In this document: positions 45,196 through 53,425 of the stretch, one piece after another | Layout: every line of letters starts with the position of its first letter | Numbering within the stretch: the stretch's first letter is position 1 | Assembly (NCBI RefSeq): GCF_025195095.1 | Contig: NZ_JANAVZ010000002.1 | Coordinates: 310,001 to 374,000 of the forward strand | Length of the DNA: 64,000 bases | Direction of reading: 5' to 3' | DNA from: Paracoccus maritimus | GTDB lineage: Bacteria; Pseudomonadota; Alphaproteobacteria; Rhodobacterales; Rhodobacteraceae | Made by a program: the position numbers and the translations under genes | The notes under the pieces: model-generated | Told to the model about the DNA's origin: nothing | The model's database searches: none | Seen by the model: the letters and a program-made list of their open reading frames with translations, nothing else

Positions 45196-46518
45196 TTACT
45201 TGATGTAGCCCGCGCGCGTCATTTCGCGCGTGGTGTTGGCCTGAGCCGCGCTCAGCGCATCTTCAGCCGACATCTGACCTGCCAGAGCCGCCGAGAACTG
45301 CTGCCCGACCGCAGTGCCGATGCCCTGGAATTCGGGGATCGCCACGAACTGACCGCCGGTATAGGGGATGTCCTGCACCGAGGATTTCTGCGTGTTGGCC
45401 GCATTGATGGCCTGCAGGGTCATTGCCGCGAAGGGTGCTTCGCTTTGATAGTCCGGGTTCTCATAAAGCGATGTGCGGGTGCCCGGAGGGGCCGCACGCC
45501 AGCCATCCTTGCTGGCCACCAGTTCGGTGTAGCCCTTCGAGGTCGCCCAGGCGATGAACTGCTTGGCAGCATCCTGCTTTTGCGACGACGCCGGGATCGC
45601 AAGGCTCCACGCCCACAGCCAGTTGCCGTGGTTGTCCATGCCCTCCTTGTTAGGGAACTGAGCGAAGCTGACCTTGTCGGCCACGGTCGAGTTTTCCGGG
45701 TCGGTCACGAAGCTGGCGGCAACGGTGGCGTCGATCCACATGCCGCATTTGCCCTGCTGGAACAGCGACAGATTTTCGTTGAAACCGTTCGAAGAGGCGC
45801 CCGGAGGACCGTAATTCGTCATCAGGTCCAGATAGTCGGTCAGCGCCGCATTCCATTCCTGGCTGTCGAACTGGGGTTTCCAGTCCATGTCGAACCAGCG
45901 CGCGCCATAGCTGTTGGCCATTGCGGTCAGGAACGCCATGTTCTCGCCCCAGCCCGGCTTGCCGCGCAGGCAGATGCCATAGACTTCGTTGTCCTTGTCG
46001 GTCATCGCCTCGGCCGCGGCCTTGATATCGGCCCAGGTCGGGCTTTCGGGCATGGTGATCCCGGCGGCCTCGGCCAGATCGGTGCGATACATGACCATCG
46101 CGGATTCGCCGTAGAACGGCGCCGCGTACAGAGTCCCGTCGACGGACAGCGCTTCGCTGACCGCAGGCAGCAGGTCGTCTGCGTCGTAGTCGTCGGGCAG
46201 GCCGTCCAGCGGAACCAGCCATTGCTGCTTGGCCCAGATCGGAACCTCGTAGGTCCCGATGGTCAGCACGTCGTATTGGCCACCCTGCGTGGCGATGTCG
46301 GTCGTGACCCGCTCGCGAAGGATGTTTTCTTCCAGCGTGACCCATTCGACGGTGATATCGGGATGCTTCTCGGTAAAGTCGCTGGTCAGGCCCTGCATAC
46401 GGATCATGTCGCCGTTGTTCACGGTCGCGACGGTCAACGTGGTGTCCTGAGCAGCGGCGATTCCGGCGGTGGCGCACAGCGCGGTCGCGCCCATCAGGGC
46501 GCGGATAGTCCTGTTCAT
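45196..46518 (-). CDS. smoE: Polyol ABC transporter substrate-binding protein
   Basis: A 440-residue class 1 binding protein with a signal peptide (about residues 1-23, cut after IAAA). The mature part begins QDTTLTVATVNNGDMIRMQGLTSDF and contains QYDVLTIGTYEVPIWAKQQWLVPLD and the CLRGKPGWGENMAF segment, as in sorbitol/mannitol binding proteins of Rhodobacter. The ATG at 46518 follows AAGGGAGG; the upstream open frame is not family sequence. A TTGACA (46593-46588) in the 161-base gap upstream may belong to a dedicated promoter. Confidence 0.92.
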   Translation of the reverse strand: MNRTIRALMGATALCATAGIAAAQDTTLTVATVNNGDMIRMQGLTSDFTEKHPDITVEWVTLEENILRERVTTDIATQGGQYDVLTIGTYEVPIWAKQQWLVPLDGLPDDYDADDLLPAVSEALSVDGTLYAAPFYGESAMVMYRTDLAEAAGITMPESPTWADIKAAAEAMTDKDNEVYGICLRGKPGWGENMAFLTAMANSYGARWFDMDWKPQFDSQEWNAALTDYLDLMTNYGPPGASSNGFNENLSLFQQGKCGMWIDATVAASFVTDPENSTVADKVSFAQFPNKEGMDNHGNWLWAWSLAIPASSQKQDAAKQFIAWATSKGYTELVASKDGWRAAPPGTRTSLYENPDYQSEAPFAAMTLQAINAANTQKSSVQDIPYTGGQFVAIPEFQGIGTAVGQQFSAALAGQMSAEDALSAAQANTTREMTRAGYIK

Positions 46519-46587
46519 GATGTCCTCCCTTGGCGGCGTGGGCAATTGCCACGTCGATGGGCAAATACTCACGCATTCAGTGGCACA

Positions 46588-46593
46588 TGTCAA
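46588..46593 (-). promoter_or_regulatory. Candidate -35 element upstream of smoE
   Basis: TTGACA on the minus strand at 46593-46588; 17 bases further is GAGTAT, a poor -10. The same gap contains repeated TTGCACAA/TTGTCGCAC-like words near 46648-46679 that could bind the SorC-type regulator. Evidence is weak. Confidence 0.3.
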
Positions 46594-46679
46594 TGCCGAA
46601 CCCTGCAGCGCCTTATCTGGAAGGTGTTCCGGGCAGCATTGGCGTTGATTGTCGCACAGAATTCGTGAAGTTGCACAAT

Positions 46680-47639
46680 TTATGCGTTTAAAAGCTTTGA
46701 GGCAGTTGCTTCCGAGGTAATCAGCCCGTTGACCAGCTTTCCGGCCAGCGCCGCCCGAATCGCCGGCAGCTTCGCTTCGCCCGTCGCGACCGCGATCACC
46801 GGACGTTCGGCGGCGCGCGGCAGCGGGGCCGAGGCCACGCGGGCGTTGAACGCGCAGTCCATCACTCGGCCTTGGCGGTCATAGACCCAGCTTGTGATCT
46901 CGCCCGCGGCGCCGGCCGCGGCCAGTTGATCCATTTCGGCGCTGCTTGCGAAGCCGTCCACGAACATCGGCGCGCTGCGGTCCATCTGTCCGATTCCGAC
47001 CAGCGACAGATCGGCGCGCTGGCACAGGGCGATGGTGTTCTCGACGGCCTTCTGTTGCTGCATCGCGGCCAGTTCCTCGGCGTCCTGGGCCAGAACCGGC
47101 AGCGGATAGGGGAAATGCGGTGCGCCGATCCGTTCGGCCAGCCGGATCGTCGCGTTATAGGGCGAGGCCGAGCCATCCTGCATCATGTTTCCCAACCGCG
47201 ACACCACGATATGCTGCGGGCAGGCCATGCGCGGCAGCTGTTCGACGGTTGCCTTCAGGGCCCGACCGGTGCCCAGGCTGATGATTTTCTGATCCGGCGA
47301 TTTCAGCGTCTTCTCGAGTTCTGCCGCGGCGGCGATCGCGACGCCGGTCAGCAGATCGGGCGCGTCGGGATCAGACGGAACAACCTCGCAGACTTTCAGT
47401 TCAAACCTGTCGGACAGCGCGCGGGCAAGGTCCATGCAGTGGGCGATGGGGTGATCCATCCGCACCTTGATCAGCTTTTCGCTGACGGCCATAGCCACCA
47501 GGCGCTGAGCGGACTGGCGGCTGACGCCCAGCTTGCGCGCGATCTCGTCCTGCGTGTTGCCGGCGACATAGTACAACCAGCCCGCCCGCGCCGCATCGTC
47601 CAGACGCGACGCCTCGGGTGTGAAGCGCCCAGAATTCAC
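46680..47639 (-). CDS. SorC-family sugar-binding transcriptional regulator
   Basis: A 319-residue regulator. The N-terminal helix-turn-helix is LYYVAGNTQDEIARKLGVSRQSAQRLVAMA (residues about 22-51); the rest is the SorC/DeoR-type sugar-phosphate binding domain (ISLGTGRALKATVEQLP, VSRLGNMMQDGSASPYN, VGIGQMDRSAPMF). It starts with GTG overlapping the HAD gene stop (GTGA at 47639-47636). By position it controls the smo-mtlK operon, as its Rhodobacter counterpart SmoC does. The inducer is probably a polyol or its phosphate. Confidence 0.88.
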   Translation of the reverse strand: MNSGRFTPEASRLDDAARAGWLYYVAGNTQDEIARKLGVSRQSAQRLVAMAVSEKLIKVRMDHPIAHCMDLARALSDRFELKVCEVVPSDPDAPDLLTGVAIAAAAELEKTLKSPDQKIISLGTGRALKATVEQLPRMACPQHIVVSRLGNMMQDGSASPYNATIRLAERIGAPHFPYPLPVLAQDAEELAAMQQQKAVENTIALCQRADLSLVGIGQMDRSAPMFVDGFASSAEMDQLAAAGAAGEITSWVYDRQGRVMDCAFNARVASAPLPRAAERPVIAVATGEAKLPAIRAALAGKLVNGLITSEATASKLLNA

Positions 47640-48304
47640 GGCTGTTCTGCCCCCTGTCCAAGATCCAGCAAGAGTTGCGGGAATTCCGACCAGTTGTCAA
47701 AGGACCGGACATCGGCAACCGGATCGGACGCGCCCCGCAGATGCGATCCGCCAGTAAAGTGAAGCACCCGCATTCCTGCCGCCAGCCCCGCGTCGATGCC
47801 CGGGCGGCTGTCCTCGACCACCAGCGCGCGGGCCGGCGATACGCCCATGCTGTCTGCCGCGAACAGGAACAGGTCGGGCGCAGGCTTGCCAAGCGCGACC
47901 TGGCTTGCGGTGAAGACATTGCCACCAAAACGTCCGGCCAGTCCAAGGATCTGCAGCGTCCGTGCAACCCGCGGCGGTGAGGACGAACTGGCGATGCAGA
48001 CGGGCACGGTCAGGGATGACAGGATTGGCAGAAGTCCGGGGGTGGGGTGCAGTTCGGTTTCATAGCGTTCCAGCAGGCGGCGGCGATACTGGGCTTCGAA
48101 ATCATCCGGAAGCGGGCGTCGAAACCGATCGCGTATCATCCCGGCGACCGTCGGAAAGCTGCGGCCCAGGAAATACTGGCGGACATAACCAGGGCTGACA
48201 TCTATGACCAAAGCCGCAAGCTGTTCGATCAGCACCGTTGCCGACAGAACCTCGCTATCGGCGATTACGCCGTCGCAATCGAATATGACCAGATCCAGCT
48301 GCAA
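47636..48304 (-). CDS. HAD-superfamily phosphatase of the polyol operon
   Basis: A 222-residue HAD hydrolase with all four motifs: nucleophile DLVIFDCDGVIADSE at the N-terminus, CIASSSSPP, the Lys in ALGKPAPDLF, and ALVVEDSRPGIDAG. The closest type is the sugar-phosphate phosphatase found in Rhodobacter mannitol clusters. I place the start at TTG 48304, five bases after AGGAGG. The in-frame ATG at 48334 lies inside the predicted -10 element (48335-48330), so it cannot be the normal start if that promoter is used. First gene of the operon. Confidence 0.8.
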   Translation of the reverse strand: MQLDLVIFDCDGVIADSEVLSATVLIEQLAALVIDVSPGYVRQYFLGRSFPTVAGMIRDRFRRPLPDDFEAQYRRRLLERYETELHPTPGLLPILSSLTVPVCIASSSSPPRVARTLQILGLAGRFGGNVFTASQVALGKPAPDLFLFAADSMGVSPARALVVEDSRPGIDAGLAAGMRVLHFTGGSHLRGASDPVADVRSFDNWSEFPQLLLDLGQGAEQP

Positions 48305-48329
48305 TCCGCTCCTCCTGCCCGGTTGGCGC

Positions 48330-48357
48330 AGCATAGACGGGCGCAGCGGCGGCGCAA
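48330..48357 (-). promoter_or_regulatory. Promoter of the smo-mtlK operon
   Basis: Minus strand TTGCGC (48357-48352), 16-base spacer, TATGCT (48335-48330). Transcription would start about 7 bases later, leaving a leader of some 20 bases with AGGAGG before the TTG start. Confidence 0.45.
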
Positions 48358-48368
48358 CATTGTGGAGT

Positions 48369-48998
48369 CTAATCGGAAGCTGTCAGACGGTTCGCGGCGG
48401 TCAGGAAGAACCGGGTCAGCCCGTAAAGATAGGCCAGCAGCCCAAGCAGCCAAATCGGCAACTGACCAAGCCACGCCGCGACCGACATGATCGCGCCCAT
48501 GAATTTTCCGTCCTGGTCATCGGCAATCACGAGTCCGTCCCCCAGCGGCGCGATGTTGAACACCGCGGCGACGTCATGCGGGACCACCGTATTGCCCTGC
48601 AGATCCGGATGAAACTGTTGCCAGGCGATCAGTGCCAAACCCAAAGAAATCCATGCCGCCGCCCAAAGGGCACGAAACACGACCCGAGGCTTTCGAACTC
48701 TGTCAGCCTCTCCGGCACTTGGCCCCAGAGACAGAAGCGATGGCATCATGATAGCCATAAGTCCCAGATTCCCTGACAGCCAATACGCGACAAGCGAAGC
48801 CCTGATCCCGTATCCTGCGATCAGGCATGCAACCGCGCCGACAAGGCCGAATATGACGGCAACAATCAGTGCGGGAGCGAGGATCATTCCGGAAACACAG
48901 CCTTCCTGCGCATCAACGAGGCTGACCGACGCGACATGATAGCCCGAAAGCCTGTGCGTTAATCCCTGGTAGGATGGCAGCCTCGGTGTGAATTTCAA
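48369..48998 (-). CDS. Membrane protein of unknown function
   Basis: A 209-residue protein with four likely membrane helices: about 38-62, 68-92, 108-126 and 172-198. A hydrophilic stretch (about 128-168, containing HPDLQGNTVVPHDVAAVFNIAP) lies between helices 3 and 4 and is probably periplasmic. No signal peptide or family motif is recognised. The start is uncertain: the ORF opens at 48998, and ATG at 48888, inside the first helix run, would shorten it. Upstream sequence is AT-richer than the rest of the region (TATATATA near 49035), consistent with a promoter. It ends 64 bases before the phosphatase start. Confidence 0.5.
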   Translation of the reverse strand: MKFTPRLPSYQGLTHRLSGYHVASVSLVDAQEGCVSGMILAPALIVAVIFGLVGAVACLIAGYGIRASLVAYWLSGNLGLMAIMMPSLLSLGPSAGEADRVRKPRVVFRALWAAAWISLGLALIAWQQFHPDLQGNTVVPHDVAAVFNIAPLGDGLVIADDQDGKFMGAIMSVAAWLGQLPIWLLGLLAYLYGLTRFFLTAANRLTASD

Positions 48999-49263
48999 CT
49001 ATTTGCAAGCTTATCGCATATCCGACGTCGTGTATATATATTCGGCCGAGTGGGATCGCGCCCGGCGGCATCCGACTTTGATATCCAATCGGGCGAAGGT
49101 CTGGCTAATACAAGCGCCGCCCTCCTTGCAACCTCTAATTGTAGATCAAGGAAGCGGCTTTGATGATCACAGGCGGCAGCATGTCCGGCAAGCGTGGTCC
49201 GGCCTGATGTTTCAGATGCTCCCCAAGGTTTCGGGAAACGGTCAGAACGGTATGCATCGCGCC

Positions 49264-49866
49264 TTAGCGACGCAGCCATGATCGGCGGGCGCGCCGTGCC
49301 CCAAAGATCCCGATGAACGTCGCCAGGAACACCGCTGCGCAAAGCATAGCCTTTGACGTCGGCTCCATGGTGCCCTCGATCAGCATCGCATGAACGATGC
49401 TGCCGGTCATGATGGCGATCGCCAGGCTTAGATGAATCCTGCGCCACCCCGGCAGCTTGCGGTGAAACAACGCGACAAAGGTCGTGACGAACAGCGCCCA
49501 CATCGCGATGACGCCCCACACCGAAAAGGGGGTCGGGGATGTGAACAGCAACGCATCAATGACGTCGGGCGGGCTGGTGATCCATAGACCCGCGACATGA
49601 ATGATTACCGCCACCAGCAAACCGGCCCCAACGAGCCTGTGCAGGCTGCGACCGCGGCTGCCGCCCAATCCGGGAAGCATCGACGCCGCCAGCATCGGTT
49701 GCAGCAGCAGAAACGCCATTCCGACGATTCCCGCAAAACCGGCCACGATATAGACAGGTCTCCGCCACGCCAGAAGCGGGCTTTGGGCCGCGATCACGAT
49801 CGGCACGGAGATCAGCAGCGCGATGCAGATCCATGTCAGGACCGCGCGGATCGATCCAAGGCTCAA
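49264..49866 (-). CDS. Bis-heme-type membrane protein (ferric reductase-like/MsrQ-like domain)
   Basis: A 200-residue protein with six helices (about 9-27, 37-59, 77-97, 112-134, 145-164, 173-190). Helix 3 has His76 and His90; helix 5 has His145 and His159. The 14-residue spacing in both helices is the pattern that stacks two b-type hemes in ferric reductase/NOX/MsrQ proteins. There is no FAD/NAD domain. It starts with TTG at 49866, five bases after the stop of a Tat-exported protein gene, so the two are coupled. I infer that it passes electrons across the membrane to, or from, that partner. Confidence 0.75.
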   Translation of the reverse strand: MSLGSIRAVLTWICIALLISVPIVIAAQSPLLAWRRPVYIVAGFAGIVGMAFLLLQPMLAASMLPGLGGSRGRSLHRLVGAGLLVAVIIHVAGLWITSPPDVIDALLFTSPTPFSVWGVIAMWALFVTTFVALFHRKLPGWRRIHLSLAIAIMTGSIVHAMLIEGTMEPTSKAMLCAAVFLATFIGIFGARRARRSWLRR

Positions 49867-49871
49867 GCGGT

Positions 49872-50360
49872 TCAGGCCTGCTGAAGCACGAAATGAGCTT
49901 CCAGCGACGTGTCGCGCGCGCTGCTCATCACCGGGCGCAGGAACACGGTCGCGAAATCTCCGCTGTCATAGGCAAGATGGCCATGAGGCTGGCCAAAGGC
50001 CGGGACGATCTGCGGCATCTCGAGCCGGAACACGCCATCCGCGTCGGTCAGCGTCGCGCCGTGACTGTGCGGATCGCGTTCGTGCCCCTCGGTGGTGTGC
50101 GCCCAGATCTGGATGCGCTGACCTGCAAGCGGTGCGCCATCGCCCGCGCGCCGTACAGTCCCGGTCATCCAGAAGCCGCCGCCGCCGATGCGCTCCACGA
50201 TCGGGGCGCCGGGAAGATAGTTGTTGGCGCCTCCGCGCATCGAGGCGGTCGGAGCCACGCCCTGCGCTCTGGCTGGGACGGTCAAACCGGTCGCGCCGGC
50301 AATCAGCAGGGCGGTGCCGCCAGCGATCAGGGTCCGGCGATCATGCACGATATCGGTCAT
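49872..50360 (-). CDS. Tat-exported intradiol-dioxygenase-fold protein lacking the tyrosine iron ligands
   Basis: A 162-residue protein. The N-terminus HDRRTLIAGGTALLIAGATG with Arg8-Arg9 is a twin-arginine signal, cut near residue 34 (ARA-QG). The rest follows the intradiol ring-cleavage core: GTVRRAGDGAPLAGQRIQIW, then TDADGVFRLEMP and a His-x-His (His126, His128). The two tyrosine ligands expected in GRY and PGPY are replaced (GH at 92-93; PAF at 120-122), while extra His93, His98 and His100 appear. Start ATG 50360 is eight bases after GGAGG; ATG 50366 is only two bases from it. Catechol cleavage is therefore doubtful. Confidence 0.72.
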   Translation of the reverse strand: MTDIVHDRRTLIAGGTALLIAGATGLTVPARAQGVAPTASMRGGANNYLPGAPIVERIGGGGFWMTGTVRRAGDGAPLAGQRIQIWAHTTEGHERDPHSHGATLTDADGVFRLEMPQIVPAFGQPHGHLAYDSGDFATVFLRPVMSSARDTSLEAHFVLQQA

Positions 50361-50508
50361 CGTCATTTCCTCCTGCGTGCAAAATTCTGGACGACGGCCT
50401 TATCCGCCGCCCGTCTTCGGACATGATCCTACCGCGAAAGGGGCGCGCGCCAAAGGCCTGTGGGCCGAACTCACGAGGACTTGCAAACACCATAGACGAT
50501 GAACATTC

Positions 50509-50538
50509 GCGGCCGCGCCACCATGGTGGCGCGGCCGC
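50509..50538. repeat. 30-bp perfect palindrome
   Basis: Each arm is GCGGCCGCGCCACCA and its exact complement, centred at 50523/50524. It lies between the yfcC stop (50597) and the Tat-protein gene start. No T-run follows on either strand. It may be a terminator-like hairpin for yfcC or a protein-binding site. Confidence 0.6.
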
Positions 50539-50596
50539 AGGTCGTGGATCAGGCGCAGGGCGGTTCAAGACCCCGCGCGCCGGAAGGGAGGTCCGG

Positions 50597-52033
50597 TCAG
50601 CCGATCCAGCCAACCAACTGGGCATAGATCAGGAAGATGGATGCGATCGCGACCCAGATTCCCAGCAGCGGCAGGAAGAAGCGCACCCAGCGATCCCAGC
50701 TGACACCGGCCAGCGCCAGGGTCGCCATGAAATAGCCCGAGGTCGGGAAGAAGATGTTCGAAAGCCCGTCACCCAGCTGATAGGCCAGAACCGAACTTTG
50801 CCGCGTGACCCCGATCAGATCCGACAGGGGCGCCATGATCGGCATCGTCACCAGCGCCTGACCACTGCCCGACGGTACCACGAAGTTGAACCCGAACTGC
50901 GAGGCGAACATCCCCAGCGCCGAGAAGGTGGACGGCAGGCCGCCCACAAGGTTTCCAAGGCCGTGAACCAACGTGTCCATGACCTGGCCCTGTTCCAGCA
51001 TCACAGCAACGGCGCGCGCCAGACCGACGATGATCGCGCCGACCAGCACGTCCTGAAATCCTTCGTTGAAGGCGTCGCAGATCCGGGTCGTCGTGAGCCC
51101 CGCGATCAGTCCGACCGAGATGCCCATGATGACGAACAGACCTGCCATCTCGGTCATGAACCAGCCACGCGTCAGCACACCCCAGACCATGATCGCGAAA
51201 AAGCCGATCGTCGCGATGCCTGCCCATTTCTGGCGGGGCGAAAACCGCATCGCGTCGGCTTCGTCGTCATGGACATAGACTCGCCGCTTTTCGGCCTCTT
51301 TCGCGTCGTCCGCCATCAGGCTGAGTTCGGGATTGGCGCGAACCTTCAACGCATAGCGCATCAGATAGGCGATGGCAGCGACGGTCAGGCAGATCAACAG
51401 CAATGCGCGCAGCCCAAAGCCCGAATACAGCGGCAACTGCGCGATGGTCTGGCCCAGCCCGGTATTGATCGGGTTCAGCACACCGGCCGTGAACCCTGCC
51501 GTCGTCGCCAGCAGCGCAGTGCCGACTGCGACGACCGAATCAAAGCGCAGCGCGATCATAAGGGGCAGGATCACCGGCACATAGACCAGCGCCAGTTCCT
51601 GTGTGCCGATCAGCGTCGCGATGACCGCAAAGGTAGTCATCAGTACCGGGATCATCAGCACGCTGCGGCCCGCAAAGCGACGGGTCAGCTTGTCCACCGC
51701 GACATCGATGATCCCGGTGCGGCGGATCACCATGAACATGCCGCCGATGATCAGGGTGAAGAACACCACCTGGGCCGCATCCATCAGCCCGCGCGGCACC
51801 GCCATCATGAACTGTTCAAGCCCGACCGGCGCGGCCTCGACATAGCGGAACGTGTCCGGGTCCACCGCGACCCGACCGTTCGGCAGCGTGATCCGGTCAT
51901 ACATCCCGGCGGGGATCACATGGGTCAGCAGCGCGGCGATGGCGGTGAAGACGAAAAGGATGACGTAGATATGAGGCATGCGGAAACCGCGCGACGCCTT
52001 GTCATCGGTTGATTCGTGGGTCGTGTCCGACAT
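50597..52033 (-). CDS. YfcC-family (DcuC-like) carboxylate/amino acid carrier
   Basis: A 478-residue membrane protein with 11-12 helices. The N-terminal FRMPHIYVILFVFTAIAALLTHVIPAG, LIGTQELALVYVPVILPLMIALRFDSVVAVG, the FNFVVPSGSGQALVTMPIMAPLSDLIGV loop and the FFPTSGYFMATLALAGVSWDRW ending are typical of the YfcC (PF03606) family. Members move C4-dicarboxylates or basic amino acids; the substrate cannot be read here. It is divergent from a GntR-type regulator across an AT-rich 146- to 182-base region, so that regulator probably controls it. Confidence 0.85.
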   Translation of the reverse strand: MSDTTHESTDDKASRGFRMPHIYVILFVFTAIAALLTHVIPAGMYDRITLPNGRVAVDPDTFRYVEAAPVGLEQFMMAVPRGLMDAAQVVFFTLIIGGMFMVIRRTGIIDVAVDKLTRRFAGRSVLMIPVLMTTFAVIATLIGTQELALVYVPVILPLMIALRFDSVVAVGTALLATTAGFTAGVLNPINTGLGQTIAQLPLYSGFGLRALLLICLTVAAIAYLMRYALKVRANPELSLMADDAKEAEKRRVYVHDDEADAMRFSPRQKWAGIATIGFFAIMVWGVLTRGWFMTEMAGLFVIMGISVGLIAGLTTTRICDAFNEGFQDVLVGAIIVGLARAVAVMLEQGQVMDTLVHGLGNLVGGLPSTFSALGMFASQFGFNFVVPSGSGQALVTMPIMAPLSDLIGVTRQSSVLAYQLGDGLSNIFFPTSGYFMATLALAGVSWDRWVRFFLPLLGIWVAIASIFLIYAQLVGWIG

Positions 52034-52111
52034 GTACTTCTCCCTGTCGTCTTGCCGAGTTGGACCTGTTTCTGATGCCGGTTGAACCTGGCATTCTTTG
52101 TTTTATTTCTA

Positions 52112-52123
52112 GTAAAATGTTAC
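52112..52123. promoter_or_regulatory. Candidate GntR operator in the divergent region
   Basis: Inverted repeat GTAA-AATG-TTAC in an unusually AT-rich island (52090-52135) between the carrier gene and the GntR gene. FCD-type GntR proteins bind short palindromes of this kind. Inferred from position and composition. Confidence 0.4.
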
Positions 52124-52215
52124 ATGATAGGTCAGTCTTCTGACTATGCGCGTTTCCAGAATGGTTTCGCTAGGGATTCTTGAAAGTCTATCAACGCGTA
52201 TCGAAAGGGTGGCTC

Positions 52216-52869
52216 ATGGATGTGGCGCGGGAACTGCAATCGGAACAGGCATTTACGGCGCTGCTGCGTGCGCTGAAAGCGGGCAGGGTCCGCAGCAGTG
52301 AATTCCTGACAATGCCGGGCCTTTCCGCGATTCTGGACTTTCCCATCGCCTCGACCCGCGAGGCGGTGAAGCGCGCAGAGGAACAATCGCTGCTGACCAT
52401 CCTGCCGAAACGCGGGGTGATGATCATGGATGCGGGGCCCGAGATAACCCGGGCCTGCATGGACATGCGCGCCGTGCTTGAGAAAGAGGGGGTGCGTCGT
52501 CTTCTGTCAGCAGGCCGGCAGGAACTGGCGCAACTGCGCGACAATCACGAGCGTTTGCTGGAAGAGGCGCGCTCGCAGCCTGCATCTGATCTGTCCGTTC
52601 GGGCGCTTGCGACCGATCTGTCGCTGCATGATTTCATGGCGACAGGCCTGGATAATCCGTTCCTGCGTCAGGCCTATCAGTCCAATCGCAACCGAATCAC
52701 CGTCATCCAGAACGCGCGCAGCTTTTTGCCCGATCGCGTCGTTCCCGCCATGCAGGAACATCTGGATATCATTACCGCGTTGCAGAACGGCGATATAGCC
52801 GAAGCCGTTGAACAGATCGAACGTCATCTGGGGCAAACGCTGCGTTGGTGGGGCGTCGGCACTAGCTGA
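52216..52869 (+). CDS. GntR-family transcriptional regulator (FCD domain)
   Basis: A 217-residue regulator. Residues about 5-75 form the winged helix (ALLRALKAGRVRSSEFLTMPGLSAILDFPIASTREAVKRAEEQSLLTILPKRGVMIM). The rest is an all-helical FCD effector domain with metal-site residues of the type Asp..His..His (LSLHDFMATG, MQEHLDIITAL, IERHLGQTLRWW). I chose ATG 52216 after AAAGGGTGG; TTG 52180 would add 12 residues. Divergent orientation links it to the YfcC-type carrier. The effector is probably a carboxylate. Confidence 0.82.
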   Translation: MDVARELQSEQAFTALLRALKAGRVRSSEFLTMPGLSAILDFPIASTREAVKRAEEQSLLTILPKRGVMIMDAGPEITRACMDMRAVLEKEGVRRLLSAGRQELAQLRDNHERLLEEARSQPASDLSVRALATDLSLHDFMATGLDNPFLRQAYQSNRNRITVIQNARSFLPDRVVPAMQEHLDIITALQNGDIAEAVEQIERHLGQTLRWWGVGTS

Positions 52870-53425
52870 TCGACGGCTCATTCGAGTCGGGAGGATCGGA
52901 AGAACACATGCCCCCGCAGCCCTTGATCGCGGCCCGCGCATGTTTGCCGCCCGAAGCTCGACACGCTGTTGCGCCTTTGCATCAGCTGTGCGCAACCTGA
53001 GGATGAATCAGGGATAACCCTGTGGAAAAACCCTGAAGACAAATTCGTACTGCTTTGTAAACGAAACGCAATTTCCAGCTGTATCCTGATCTGACAACTC
53101 TGTTCGGACATTGCTGTGTGCGAATCTGCGCGGCGTCCATCCACGCTTCTGTCAACGGAAAACACTGTCTGCCGCGTGCAAAAAATCTGTTGAAAGCAGT
53201 GAAAGAAGGCGGCAGGTTGTGTGCTACGGCCAAAGCGGCACAAGATATGGTGGCAGCTGCCACTGACCACCACCGACGCGGCACGGCTGGGAATTTGGAA
53301 CTTCAACGACTGTGGTCCCTGACCATCCGGCTTGCGTCATCTGCCGCAGGTCCGGGGGTGGACGACTATTGGTCCGGTTCCAGTTTCCGATGAGGGACAA
53401 AAGAGATCAGGACCAGAGGGCAGGC
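52870..53425. other. 556-base gap before nrdJ: leader and regulatory region
   Basis: No convincing gene. Open frames on both strands lack ribosome sites and look like chance. The composition is less GC-rich than the coding regions around it. It contains a weak stem CCTGA/TCAGG near 52998-53012 and the NrdR-box-like sequence at 53238. No cobalamin riboswitch was recognised by eye. The length suggests several control elements for nrdJ, possibly a structured leader. Confidence 0.4.
53238..53253. promoter_or_regulatory. NrdR-box-like sequence upstream of nrdJ
   Basis: GCACAAGATATGGTGG matches the NrdR box consensus ACACWATATATWGTGT at 12 of 16 positions by my count, including the palindromic CAC...GTG ends. 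NrdR boxes usually come in pairs about 31 bp apart; I do not see a good second box at that distance. Confidence 0.35.

Noticed and set aside
49164..49170. TGATCAC followed by AGGCGG near 49164, similar to the suc operator
   Set aside because: Single copy, the first base of the palindrome is missing, no partner 21 bp away and no operon start nearby.
52878..53306. Minus-strand open frame of 142 codons in the nrdJ leader
   Set aside because: No ribosome site, no recognisable sequence, unusual composition; treated as non-coding.
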